This document shows positions 56,143-64,000 of a DNA stretch of 64,000 bases, in pieces. The DNA lies in the NCBI RefSeq assembly GCF_000219625.1, contig NC_018215.1, positions 2,046,001 to 2,110,000 on the forward strand. The letters run 5' to 3'. Origin of the DNA: Zymoseptoria tritici IPO323. Its lineage: Eukaryota; Ascomycota; Dothideomycetes; Mycosphaerellales; Mycosphaerellaceae. How positions within the stretch are numbered: the first letter of the stretch is position 1; each line of letters opens with the position of its first letter. The position numbers and the translations under genes are program-made. The notes under the pieces were generated by a model. The model saw only the letters and a list, made by a program, of their open reading frames with translations. It did not search any database and was not told the origin of the DNA.

Positions 56143-56358
56143 ACCTCCATCCTTTCCGCTCAGACTGCAACACTCCAACCAAACCAATCAGGTCCACCTC
56201 GTGCGGTTCATTTCACACGACAGCGTAGAGACACATTGCCGACAAGATCGTGATAGCAACGGTTCTGATGCTTATCTCCCCAATCTTCCGGCAACTTTCA
56301 CCGTACAGGTATCGCTCGGTTGGCTTGGATGATGCAGTTTGAGCGGAAGCACGGAGGT
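56143..56358. mobile_element. TIR element copy 4 (MITE-like, 216 bp)
   Basis: The clearest copy. The left end starts ACCTCCATCCTTTCCGCTCA then GACTGCAACACTCCAACC. The right end in reverse complement is ACCTCCGTGCTTCCGCTCAA then ACTGCATCATCCAAGCCAAC and CGAGCG. The ends pair exactly at ACCTCC/GGAGGT. The interior block (GATAGCAACGGTTCTGATGC, CTCCCCAATCTT) is shared with copy 3. It carries no coding and no recognised target duplication. Confidence 0.7.
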
Positions 56359-56377
56359 AACAAGGAAGCAAATTACC

Positions 56378-56453
56378 GACAGGACGGTGTCGTTGCAGAA
56401 CGGATTTCGATGTCGAGCTCACCGACCTTCCGCGGTTCGAGCGGAAGCACGGT
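56378..56453. mobile_element. TIR element copy 5, truncated
   Basis: Directly downstream of copy 4, this piece has the interior-like block (GTTGCAGAACGGATTTCGAT, then CTCACCGACCTT) followed by a right terminus fragment TTCGAGCGGAAGCACGG. The middle of the right repeat is missing. It is in the same orientation as copy 4, suggesting a tandem or nested insertion that lost its left half. Confidence 0.45.
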
Positions 56454-56685
56454 ATAACACGGCTATCAAGACTTGGTCTACGATTGTGCGTGTTGGAATA
56501 GTTCGGGCTCCTTTCAGCTCACCCATGACCGCGCTCTGTTTGCTGTCGTTTACTCTACACTCGTCTCATACTAGAGATCTTGATGCATCCCAATCCACCA
56601 ACGCCTCGCTAAAGTCAGAATGCCAATAATTCATCAACCATCGGGCGTGGTGAAACAAGATCTCCCGCAGCCTGCCTCTCCCATC

Positions 56686-57886
56686 TCAGAAAACATCCTG
56701 CATCTTCACATCCTGCGCAGCAAGCTCGGCTCGCGCAGTACCCGCCGCTTCGGCACCCTGCGTTCCTTGCTCTCTTACCGTCGCCTCGTCTGCGATGAAG
56801 CAGCCTAGTCCCGCAAACGCCTCGCCGAGAGCCCTCCTCGTGAACGCACCGACGTCGTACCCACCCGCTCCAATCAGCGGATCCTTTCGAGCATCCTGAA
56901 GCACATCCCACACATAATTGTCCTGGAGAGTGTAGTACTGTCTTCCTTCGAAACTGAGGCCACCGAACGGGTCGATGGGCGCTTCTGGCTCTGCCTTGAC
57001 CTTGGCTTTCAGTCCCTTGATCACCAGATTCGAACTTCCGTTTCCGTTTCTCGTCTCCGAAGCCGCCTGGAGTTGTTGTTGCCTCTGCTCGGCAGCTTGA
57101 CGGTTCATCCGCTTCTTAAGCCCTGCACCACTACCAGCGGCCGCCACATCTTCCGCGTCCTGCCCGGCTTCCAGTCGCCGTAGCATATCCTGCCTGTTGG
57201 CATTGGCATCCCTTCGCTCCTCAGCCTCTTCTCGCCTTGCTGCTTCTCTCCGCTGTTTCGCCTGCTCTCTCTCCACTTTTTGCAGCTTCGAATAAGACAT
57301 GCTCTCCCGTTGCGCCAGACTCGCATTCTCCGCAATCTCCTGCTCATGTGCCTTCTTATACGCATCGAATCGCTCGTTCGTCTTCTGGACGTCAATCTCA
57401 TTGATCAGATTAAACGTGATATCCTCCACTTCATTCAAGTAGTCGTTATAGTCGCGCAGACTCTCAAACTCCTCTTCCCGCCGATTGAACACTGCCGCCA
57501 CATTCTTCCTGATATCCACCTCCCGCTCCACGGCGATGTCCTCGAAGGTCTGGGTTCGAAAGCGGTGTTTTCGTAGCGTCTGCTTGCACTTGGGTATCGG
57601 ACAGGGTTGCGGGCCGTGGGAGAAGATGCGGTCCACGCAGGACTCGCACATTTTGTGGTAGCATGCTGGATTGACGAGGAAGCGGAGGGAGGCGTTGAGG
57701 TAGCGACTGGACTTGCAGACGGGGCATATTTCTGCTGGGATTTTCATTTAGTTCGTGGTATCGAGGGATGAGCAGTCGCATCGTGCTTGAGCTGATGCGT
57801 GGGAGGATTGCGATGGCACTCTTACCATCTGATGGGTCGCCGCCGCCAGCTGCGCCTCCTGGTCTAGGCGGAGCTATGCGCGACAT
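56686..57886 (-). CDS. TFB3: TFIIH/CAK assembly subunit Tfb3 (MAT1)
   Basis: RING-finger subunit of TFIIH that links the CDK-activating kinase to the core complex, acting in RNA polymerase II transcription and nucleotide excision repair. The product is 368 aa. Exon 1 is short (57886-57826, MSRIAPPRPGGAAGGGDPSD) and joins exon 2 (57731-56686) across a 94-bp intron with a GTAAGA donor; the join gives DEICPVCKSSRYLN. The C3HC4 RING spans about residues 22-70 (CPVCKSS..., CYHKMCESCVDRIF, PCPIPKC). The MAT1 middle domain follows (VEREVDIRKNVAAVFNRREE, LRDYNDYLNEVEDITFNLIN), then a long Arg/Glu-rich coiled coil and a C terminus with FGGLSFEGRQYYTLQDNYVW. An ATG inside the intron (57747) is in frame with exon 2 and could mislead a predictor into a shorter start (MKIPAEICPV), but the two-exon form gives the family N terminus. 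Confidence 0.94.
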
Positions 57887-58302
57887 GTCGGTGAGCAGAA
57901 GCAGAAGTTCTGGAACGGAATGTATTTGCAAGTGGAGCTATGAGGGAGCAATTATCGTGGCGTACTGTCGTGTATGGTGGCGTTATCTGTCAGCGCTAGT
58001 GTGGCTTATCAGCCCGCTAGCGTCGGCTTTTGAATGAGCCTCACGTAAAGACCATATCTCTTAAGCATACTTTAAGTCCAGGTCAATACCTTACTTTAAG
58101 TATAAGTGACTCGAGGAAGCGTGGAGTAAGTAGTGTCCTGACCGATATGTAACTCAATGAAGCGGGCCATTACGGCCATTGTGTGGTATGTATAATGTCT
58201 CATGTGCAGACCAGTCGACTCATGTATGAACAACCCTTCACTCACCACATGCCGATCGAAGCCTCTAGTATGCAGCTGTTGGAGACTGCACAGATAACAG
58301 TC
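57887..58302. other. spacer, TFB3 promoter and BIO2 terminator side
   Basis: About 415 bp between the TFB3 start (-) and the BIO2 stop (-). It holds the TFB3 promoter. Two identical 9-bp sequences, ACTTTAAGT, lie 24 bp apart at 58069-58077 and 58093-58101, next to a further CTTAAG; whether they are regulatory is unknown. Confidence 0.4.
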
Positions 58303-59547
58303 CTACGCCCTGACAGCAGATTCAACAGGTGCAGCGTTGTCGCTCGGCACAGCAGCATCACCTCTCATCTCCGCGAAGCTCGAACCCTTATACGCTCCTC
58401 GTTCAAATGGCTTCATCCCAGTCAGACCGTACTTCTGGAACATAGCCTTATCTGCATCCCACCCGACAGCCTCGGTGGTCAGCATCTTCTCCCCAGTGAA
58501 CACGGCGTTCGCACCAGCGGAGAAGCAGAGAATCTGCTCAGCCTCACTCATAGTCGTGCGTCCAGCGGCAATGCGAATGATCGTTGCTGGCATGACCAAC
58601 CGTGCCGTAGCAATCGTCCGGAGAATAGCATCGAACTCGATTCTTTTACGACTCGGGTCGTCTCCAAGAGGCGTTCCTTTGATTGGTACAAGTGCATTAA
58701 CAGGGAATGACTCTGGATGTGCCGGCAGATTCGACACAGTGTATAGCAAGCCAACGTGGTCCTCTGGCTTCTCTCCCAGACCAAGAATGCCGCCCGAACA
58801 GACATTGATGCCAGCATTCCGAACGTGGGATAGCGTCTGGAGGCGTTCGTCGTATGATCGAGTTGAGATGACCGAAGGGTAATGCTCTCGCGAAGTATCC
58901 AGGTTGTGATTGTACGCGGTCAGACCTGCGGTCTTGAGCTCATCGGCCTGGGATTGATCGATCATTCCGAGAGTTACACAGACTTCCATGTCCATGCCGC
59001 GGATGCCCTCAACCATTGCCTTGACGTTCTTGAGACTGGTCTTCCTTCCACGCATGTCACGCCAAGCGGCTCCCATACAGAAGCGTGTGCTGCCATTGCT
59101 CTTTGCTATCCGTGCTGCCTCGAGGACAGAGTCCACAGGAGACATCTTCGTAGCCTTGAGGCCCGTGTTGTAACGTGATGACTGTGCACAATACGAGCAG
59201 TCCTCACTGCATCCTCCCGTCTTGATGTTCATGAGCGTGCACATTTGCACGGCCGACGGCGAGTGGAAACGGCGGTGAAGAGTCCCAGCCTGGAAGGCCA
59301 GCTCCATGAGAGGAGTGTTGTAGATTTCGCGGATCTCATCCTTGGTCCAGTCGTAACGTGGAGCGCGGGCATTGACGGCATTCCACACCGCGTTGGTGGA
59401 CTCCGGCGGAGGTGGAGGGGTAGCAGAGATGGGCGCGAAGGAGTCGTCGACCGGTGTGCTGAACGCACGTGTGCACGTCGGCGATGCTGATGTTGACGAC
59501 CGCACGGAACGGACGGCAACCCGCCTGGAAAGGAGCGTCAGCGACAT
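58303..59547 (-). CDS. BIO2: biotin synthase
   Basis: Radical SAM enzyme that inserts sulfur into dethiobiotin in the last step of biotin synthesis; mitochondrial in fungi. Intronless, 414 aa. The N terminus (MSLTLLSRRVAVRSVRSSTS) is a mitochondrial presequence. The radical SAM iron-sulfur motif is CSEDCSYCAQ near residue 112-121 (C-x3-C-x2-C). Other landmarks are YNTGLKATKM, RFCMGAAWRDMRGRK, MEVCVTLGMIDQSQADEL, TAYNHNLDTSREHYPSVIST (the YNHNLDT box that binds dethiobiotin), INVCSGGILGLGE and VNALVPIKGTPLG. An arginine of the second cluster is expected in the IRIAAGR segment, seen near 335. All key parts are present, so the enzyme looks functional. Expression is probably biotin-dependent, though no site is visible. 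Confidence 0.97.
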   Translation of the reverse strand: MSLTLLSRRVAVRSVRSSTSASPTCTRAFSTPVDDSFAPISATPPPPPESTNAVWNAVNARAPRYDWTKDEIREIYNTPLMELAFQAGTLHRRFHSPSAVQMCTLMNIKTGGCSEDCSYCAQSSRYNTGLKATKMSPVDSVLEAARIAKSNGSTRFCMGAAWRDMRGRKTSLKNVKAMVEGIRGMDMEVCVTLGMIDQSQADELKTAGLTAYNHNLDTSREHYPSVISTRSYDERLQTLSHVRNAGINVCSGGILGLGEKPEDHVGLLYTVSNLPAHPESFPVNALVPIKGTPLGDDPSRKRIEFDAILRTIATARLVMPATIIRIAAGRTTMSEAEQILCFSAGANAVFTGEKMLTTEAVGWDADKAMFQKYGLTGMKPFERGAYKGSSFAEMRGDAAVPSDNAAPVESAVRA

Positions 59548-59681
59548 TGCGAAGGGCGGCAGAGTCGAGTCTCGAGGGGATGCTGGTGAAGGTCGAACAG
59601 CGCAATAATGCTCAACACGGTCCCCAGACTCCCAATCAAACCGATTGGCAATTGCTGCCCCGCAATTGGTTGGAGATCTGC

Positions 59682-60113
59682 ATGACCCCTTTGCCGAAGG
59701 AAGCCCCAGGTCTCAGGATTCTCTCGCTTCCGGAAATCATCGGTGCTTCGTCAACCTCATCAACCACACCCGCTGGCAGCGATCATGGTTTAGCAGCTTC
59801 ACAGCCTACTGAGGCCACCGTCGTGCTCCTCACCGCTGACCGCCTCGTCAAGTTGATGATGATCCGCGCCAAGGATGGTCCAACCTCACCTATGAAACAC
59901 TTCTATATCCGACCCCAAACTGACATCCCCTTGAGACAATCAACACGCCGCACTATCAAGCATCTCCATTCTTGTGTCGAAAAAAGGCCCCGGGAACTTG
60001 GATGTGATGGCACTTCGATCAACAGCACAGAAACACTGGCCGATATACCAAACTCCCCGGATCCTGGCCGATTGCTCATCACGACCTACGTTCTGGCCGA
60101 TGGGAGCAGGTAA
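59682..60113 (+). CDS. hypothetical protein, weak support
   Basis: Open frame giving 143 aa if started at the Met at 59682 (MTPLPKEAPGLRILSLPEII); the frame is open upstream to 59469 over the antisense of BIO2. A protein-like middle reads TEATVVLLTADRLVKLMMIR then AKDGPTSPMKHFYIRP, but the C-terminal third has random composition. I do not recognise it. It overlaps a minus-strand candidate at its 3' end, so at most one of the two is real there. It is divergent from BIO2, 135 bp apart. Confidence 0.22.
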   Translation: MTPLPKEAPGLRILSLPEIIGASSTSSTTPAGSDHGLAASQPTEATVVLLTADRLVKLMMIRAKDGPTSPMKHFYIRPQTDIPLRQSTRRTIKHLHSCVEKRPRELGCDGTSINSTETLADIPNSPDPGRLLITTYVLADGSR

Positions 60114-60199
60114 TACGAGGGCTGAGGTCGGTGCTTCTGCATCGTTGCGCTGTTTGCGATGTTCCTGTGGAACTTCCGCCAACGCATGGCCGCGAACCG

Positions 60200-61192
60200 A
60201 AAGGGAAGGGAATGTGTCTTGTGCTCCCTGCCATTCGGTCCTGGCATTATCACATCGCAATCGCTGAGCAAGAGCATCAGAGGGGGGCCGCCAGTGCGGT
60301 ATGGCGTTCATGGTGACATCTTGCCCGCTTAATCTGCACTTGCTTGAGATGCTGGACTCAGTGTGCGGCACCGAGTGTGTCTCCGCCCCCAGGCAAATTC
60401 GCACGGCTACGCACAACCGCAAGCAATGACGCAGACCGCCCATCTGAGACAAACGACTTGTGACACGTTGCTTCACGTGTTCCGTGCACCTAATGTAATG
60501 CCCTTCACGGATCGGGATTGTCTTGAAGCCGTGTTTCTTCTGCGCTATCTGTTGCGACCCGGCATTCGGCATGAGGGCCCGATCGGAGAGGTCTGTAAGC
60601 AAAACCTGGACGTTGGCTTCTCGGAGTAGATCGAGAAGGTCGTCTCGCAAGGATACTAATCCTTAAGATGCAAGATCTCAGACTCATCCTGGTCAGTTCC
60701 AGGAAGCCGCCGAACATTGATCATTCGCTAGAGAAAGGGACAGCTCATAGGCGCTCCATCTGCTTACGAGGCTGACGAGGTTCGAGTCGCGACTCGAGTT
60801 CAAGCAATATGTCGATGGAAAGATGAAGGTAGTTGTGATTACCTGCTTACGTGTCAATGCCACGGCAACGTTGAGCATGTCATCATGCGTACTGCGCGCG
60901 GGGCGCTCGTATTCTCGCCCTGGTGCAAGGAGGGCCAAAAATACGGTATTGACGTAACAACTAGTGCTTGAAACGAAGATGGAAAAGACCTTCTCCATGA
61001 TCGAATTGACGATTGATTGCTAACAGACAATTTAGGAAGATCGAACAGCTCGTTCACTTCACATCTGCGGCCGTGCTTGACCACGAGTACCTTGAGCCCG
61101 GTCGAGATCGCCTTTCTTTCATCAGCCAGTACATCCTTGAAACGCGCTTGTGATGAGTCTCGTTCGACAATGCCAAGGAAAGGTTTCTGCAT
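60200..61192 (-). pseudogene. possible multi-exon or decayed hypothetical gene
   Basis: Protein-like minus-strand pieces occur in order: from Met at 61192 (MQKPFLGIVERDSSQARFKD, then VLVVKHGRRCEVNELFDLPK); from about 60980 in another frame (EKVFSIFVSSTSCYVNTVFL, then LLAPGREYERPARSTHDDML, NVAVALTRKQ) ending at a GTAATC donor-like site near 60840; and from about 60650 (MRDDLLDLLREANVQVLLTD, LSDRALMPNAG). Phases do not join cleanly at visible splice sites between pieces one and two, so the gene may be broken or have introns I mis-place. No family was recognised. Confidence 0.25.
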
Positions 61193-61369
61193 TCATTGAC
61201 AGCATGACTCGAGGCAGGGAATGCCTTCACTGCGTTGCTATCCTTGCCGATGCAAAGGCCAACGACCGAAACCAAGGACAGCTGCGAATAGCCACGATTA
61301 TGCGACATTGCACGGACGCCGCCCAGAGCCCGCCACTTGGGATATTCCGACGAGCTCAGTCGAGAGTCT

Positions 61370-61380
61370 TTGGCTATAAG
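61370..61380 (+). promoter_or_regulatory. TATA-like element of the hydrophobin gene
   Basis: TTGGCTATAAGAA lies about 160 bp upstream of the hydrophobin start and is followed by a CT/CA-rich leader, the common arrangement in strongly expressed fungal genes. This is inferred from position and sequence only. Confidence 0.35.
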
Positions 61381-61537
61381 AATCAGCTCTCTTTCCTTCT
61401 GCAGTACTCTTCTCATCACCATCCAACTTCCCACATCCGTTCCTTCGCTATCTTTTCCACGCATAATCAACAACAGTCTCTCCTTCATCTCCATCTATCA
61501 ACTATCAACCAAACAACCTTCCAATCCTAATATCAAA

Positions 61538-62375
61538 ATGCATCCCTCTACCCTTCTCACTGTCCTCTCCGCCGCTGGCTTCGCCTTCGGTGCTGCTCTG
61601 CCCGGTGACGAGGCATACAAGGCTCCTGGCTACGGTGGCAACGGCGGCAACGCTGTCGGCTACCAGAGCGGCAACAAGAACTGGGACCACGGCGGCGACC
61701 ACGAAATCGACCACAATGGCCCACAGGGCGAGGGCTGCAAGGACGGTAACTGCGACTGGAACCACGGTGGCAACGCGCCAGGCTACGGCAACACCGCTGG
61801 CAACGCGCCAGGCTATGGCAACACCGCTGGCAACACCTGGGGTGACGACAAGAACCACGACGAGGGCTGCACGGATGCTTACTGCAGCAACGGCTCCGGC
61901 GTCACGGGCAACGGTGGCGAGGTCACCGGCTACGGCGACAACCAGCACCCCCCGGGCTACAAGGGTGGATACGAGCACGGTGGCAGCGACAACGGAAACT
62001 GGGGCGCCGGCTGCGAGGATGGCCACTGCGATGCTGGCGGCAACTGGGGTGGCAACGGTGGTTACAACCACAACGGCAACGGTGGTAACGGCAACAACGG
62101 GGACAAATTCCAGTGCTCCGCGCCTCTCCAGAGCAGCCCACAGTGCTGCGCTGTCAACGTGCTCGGAGTCGCTTCCCTCCCCTGCACCGCACCCACTGTC
62201 GACCTGTACAGCCGCGAGGACTTCGCTCGCCACTGCGGACAGTCTGGTGCCACCGCTCAGTGCTGTGTCTTGCCTGCTGTAAGTTGACTATTCCCACAAC
62301 ATCAATACTTGTCTTCTCTAACATCGACGCCAGGCTGGTGCGGCTCTCGTCTGCGAGGAGGTCAAGGCCAACTAA
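61538..62375 (+). CDS. class II hydrophobin with long Gly/Asn-rich N-terminal extension
   Basis: Secreted surface-active protein of 260 aa. Exons 61538-62278 and 62334-62375 join across a 55-bp intron (GTAAGT donor), giving CVLPAAGAALVCEEVKAN at the end. The signal peptide is MHPSTLLTVLSAAGFAFGAA. Residues about 20-190 are Gly/Asn/His/Asp-rich, with a 30-bp tandem duplication (GNAPGYGNTA units, DNA 61769-61828) and three related Cys-pair motifs: GCKDGNC, GCTDAYC and GCEDGHC. The last 70 residues form the hydrophobin domain with eight cysteines spaced C-9-CC-11-C-16-C-8-CC-10-C (CSAPLQSSPQCC..., ARHC, QCC, LVC), which is class II. Typical class II hydrophobins are about 100 aa, so the extension is unusual; Claviceps multi-domain hydrophobins have Gly/Asn-rich spacers. 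It likely coats aerial structures or spores. Confidence 0.9.
61769..61828 (+). repeat. 30-bp tandem duplication in the hydrophobin extension
   Basis: Two adjacent 30-bp units (61769-61798 and 61799-61828) differing at one base (TAC/TAT). Each encodes GNAPGYGNTA. The single silent difference points to a recent duplication. Confidence 0.85.
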
Positions 62376-63449
62376 GGCTGTCTCGCAACTCTTCAACTCC
62401 AAGACGTTCTCGGCCTTCGTGCGGCGGAGGCCAACGTTGCACTGGATCATGCCAACGAATAGGTTCATCGCATTGATATTCAGCAGAGTCATTTCTTGAT
62501 TTAGGATATGCTTACGCAAAGGTTGTCATTAATGAATAGATATTGAGAACAACTTGTTGATTTTCACTTTTTCTGATCATCGTCAGTGATTGTCTCGAAC
62601 GTCGTGCTCCAGTGCGGAAAAACTACACTAACCCAAAGGGGAGCTTGCGTTTTCAGGGTCCTCCGTCGATCCTCCGCCGATCCTTCTGCGAGTGGTGTTC
62701 TTTCCTCCGACCATACCTCGCCTTTTCTTTTCACCTTACTAACTGACTCCTCACTCGATCTCCTGGACACCATACGGCATAATTCCTGCTTTGTCGACTT
62801 ACACTCGATGGAATGGCATGACTGTCACGCACAGACACGTCGCACCAGGCAAAATCACCTGACAAAACCATCTGAAACAATGAATGGCTCAGACGGATGT
62901 TTGGTGTCCATTTGGTCATCGTCATCTCGCTTCCGCTTCTATCTACAGACCAAGGATTACTGTTCTGGAATTTGGACCGCTAATTCGGACTGCTAATCTG
63001 GACTGCTTGCATCGTGTCTTTCTGTCGTCAGCTCGGCCTCACGCACCGCGCTGCTCGGAAGAGGGCAGTGCCGGTCGCCGGTGTCTTGAGAATCTCTATG
63101 GAGCATGAGCACGGCAGGTCGATACTTTGCGCAAGCCGGATCTCACGGCCATCGACTTGTCTCGTCTGAGAGATCCAGACGGCTGTCATGCAAGAAACGT
63201 CCAAGGCACCCTTCTCTTCGACCAACCATGACCCTGTTCCTGCCACCGAGCATCGCCGACAAGTCTGGACCTCTCGCACATGTGGAACATCATTGACTGA
63301 CCCGGATCTTTCGGCCAGTCTTAACCTCCTCTTCGCATTTCCTTCTTGGCAAATACATCCGAGCTTCTATACGAGGATTTCTCGCTTGAAAGACTGCTCA
63401 TTGAGGATCTTCATCGCTTGACGACGGCAAAATGAGCAACTTCGCCTCG
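62376..63449. other. intergenic spacer
   Basis: About 1.07 kb between the 3' end of the hydrophobin gene (+) and the 3' end of the partial regulator gene (-), so it is a convergent spacer. Short frames on both strands have no support. Confidence 0.45.
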
Positions 63450-64000
63450 TCAATGGACAACGTTGCCCTGCTGTAGTTGCTCATAGAATTGCTTGCACGG
63501 AGCCTCCAGGTACGATCCAGGATAGATGAAATTGATCAGCAGACTCCGGACCTCCTCCCACCGCCGGAGTTGCATCTCTTCCAGCAGTCCCATAATGACC
63601 TGGCCGAAGAAATGCACCGTCGACCCGCAGGTCACGCTGATGATGAAAATGGCCCACAGAGCCGCCTCGGGCGACTTCGGCTCGCGCAAGGCATTCTGGT
63701 CCAACGTCGTCACTTCCAACCACGCTGCTTGCAAGCCCCATGCGTACTTCTCATCCTCGGCGAATTTGGAGCCTTCCGTCTGTTGGCCTTGAACGATGGT
63801 CAGGCAAGCACAAGCTATTCGCAGATGTCCTTGTATTGGATGCGCCGGCGGCGATGTCGCATTCGGTAGGTAGGAAGCGGCTTCGGTCATTACAATGTCA
63901 AAGAGCAGCTGGTTCAAGCGATGGTCCACGCCCGGACTGCCAAAATCGAAGCAGGCCGTGCGTTGCAGCTGTTGAAGAAAAGTATCGGACAAGCGCACTC
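63450..64000 (-). CDS. partial CDS, probable fungal transcription factor C-terminal region
   Basis: The frame is open to the right edge, so the 5' part lies outside the window. The visible 183 residues are helical in character: DTFLQQLQRTACFDFGSPGV, HRLNQLLFDIVMTEAASYLP, PIQGHLRIACACLTIVQGQQ, PEAALWAIFIISVTCGSTVH and QLRRWEEVRSLLINFIYPGS then FYEQLQQ. This layout, with a Trp-rich last helix pair, is that of the C-terminal domain of fungal-specific Zn2Cys6 regulators (Fungal_trans_2 type). The DNA-binding domain would be upstream and cannot be checked. It converges on the hydrophobin gene. Confidence 0.6.
   Translation of the reverse strand, partial: VRLSDTFLQQLQRTACFDFGSPGVDHRLNQLLFDIVMTEAASYLPNATSPPAHPIQGHLRIACACLTIVQGQQTEGSKFAEDEKYAWGLQAAWLEVTTLDQNALREPKSPEAALWAIFIISVTCGSTVHFFGQVIMGLLEEMQLRRWEEVRSLLINFIYPGSYLEAPCKQFYEQLQQGNVVH

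Larger units (their letters stand above)
55822..56685. other. convergent spacer carrying TIR elements
   Basis: About 860 bp between the 3' ends of the m-AAA protease gene (+) and TFB3 (-). It contains TIR element copy 4 (56143-56358) and a truncated copy 5 (56378-56453). The rest shows nothing coding. Confidence 0.5.
59548..61537. other. spacer with unresolved ORFs upstream of the hydrophobin gene
   Basis: About 2 kb with two candidate coding areas listed separately (59682-60113 on +, 60200-61192 on -). From about 61370 the sequence is CT/CA-rich leader of the hydrophobin gene, with a TATA-like GGCTATAAGAA at about 61370-61380. Confidence 0.4.

Noticed and set aside
61505..62233. 242-aa minus-strand Ala/Val-rich frame
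   Set aside because: Antisense of the Gly/Asn-rich hydrophobin extension; composition explains it.
1..64000. secondary-metabolite gene cluster around the GMC oxidoreductase or MFS transporter
   Set aside because: No polyketide synthase, peptide synthetase or terpene cyclase is present in the window.

Overview
The window is nuclear DNA of a filamentous ascomycete (Pezizomycotina), most likely a dothideomycete. The evidence is the set of genes: a class II hydrophobin, a GtaA-type glutaminase, a secreted GMC oxidoreductase, Zn2Cys6 and C2H2 regulators, a Ral2-like Kelch protein and a CBM18 cell-wall protein. Most introns are 48-95 bp with GTRNGN donors and CTRAC-like branch sites. Genes lie on both strands with 0.2-1 kb spacers and there is no operon structure. 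The placement below Pezizomycotina is inference. All exon joins were worked out by hand from splice signals, phase and protein continuity.

Layout. 1-5.1 kb: no convincing gene. 5.2-7.5: C2H2 zinc-finger regulator (+). 8.3-10.3: GMC oxidoreductase (+). 10.7-12.1: SLC35F6-like transporter (+), tail to tail with a small membrane protein (12.2-12.7, -). 13.6-16.5: Ser/Thr-rich CBM18 wall protein (+). 16.8-17.4: TMEM205-like protein (-). 18.0-20.3: KU80 (+), convergent with glutaminase (20.5-23.0, -). 24.3-26.5: Lys-rich SPAKK-repeat protein (+). 26.8-28.8: MFS transporter (-). 29-30.3: decayed or unresolved coding. 30.7-31.0: small cysteine-rich secreted protein (+). 31.9-32.8: 1-Cys peroxiredoxin (+). 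35.3-38.7: Kelch/BTB Ral2-like protein (+). 39-42 and 44 kb: a family of short inverted-repeat elements beside broken coding. 42.0-43.5: Zn2Cys6 regulator (-). 44.7-48.7: RAD2/XPG nuclease (-). 49.0-49.9: IFI6/ISG12-like protein with 18-residue repeats (-). 51.0-52.5: HhH-GPD DNA glycosylase (+). 53.1-55.8: mitochondrial m-AAA protease (+). 56.1-56.5: two more inverted-repeat elements. 56.7-57.9: TFIIH subunit TFB3 (-). 58.3-59.5: biotin synthase BIO2 (-). 59.6-61.2: unresolved ORFs. 61.5-62.4: hydrophobin with a long Gly/Asn-rich extension (+). 63.5-64.0: C-terminal part of a probable fungal regulator running off the right edge (-).

Functionally the window mixes housekeeping DNA repair and transcription (KU80, RAD2, HhH-GPD glycosylase, TFB3), mitochondrial and biotin metabolism, and a secreted or cell-surface set (GMC oxidoreductase, glutaminase, CBM18 wall protein, small Cys-rich protein, hydrophobin). 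No rRNA, tRNA, CRISPR or bacterial-type feature was seen. The least expected items are a TIR element family of about 200 bp with four complete-looking copies plus fragments, and a class II hydrophobin carrying three extra Cys-pair repeats in a long N-terminal extension.
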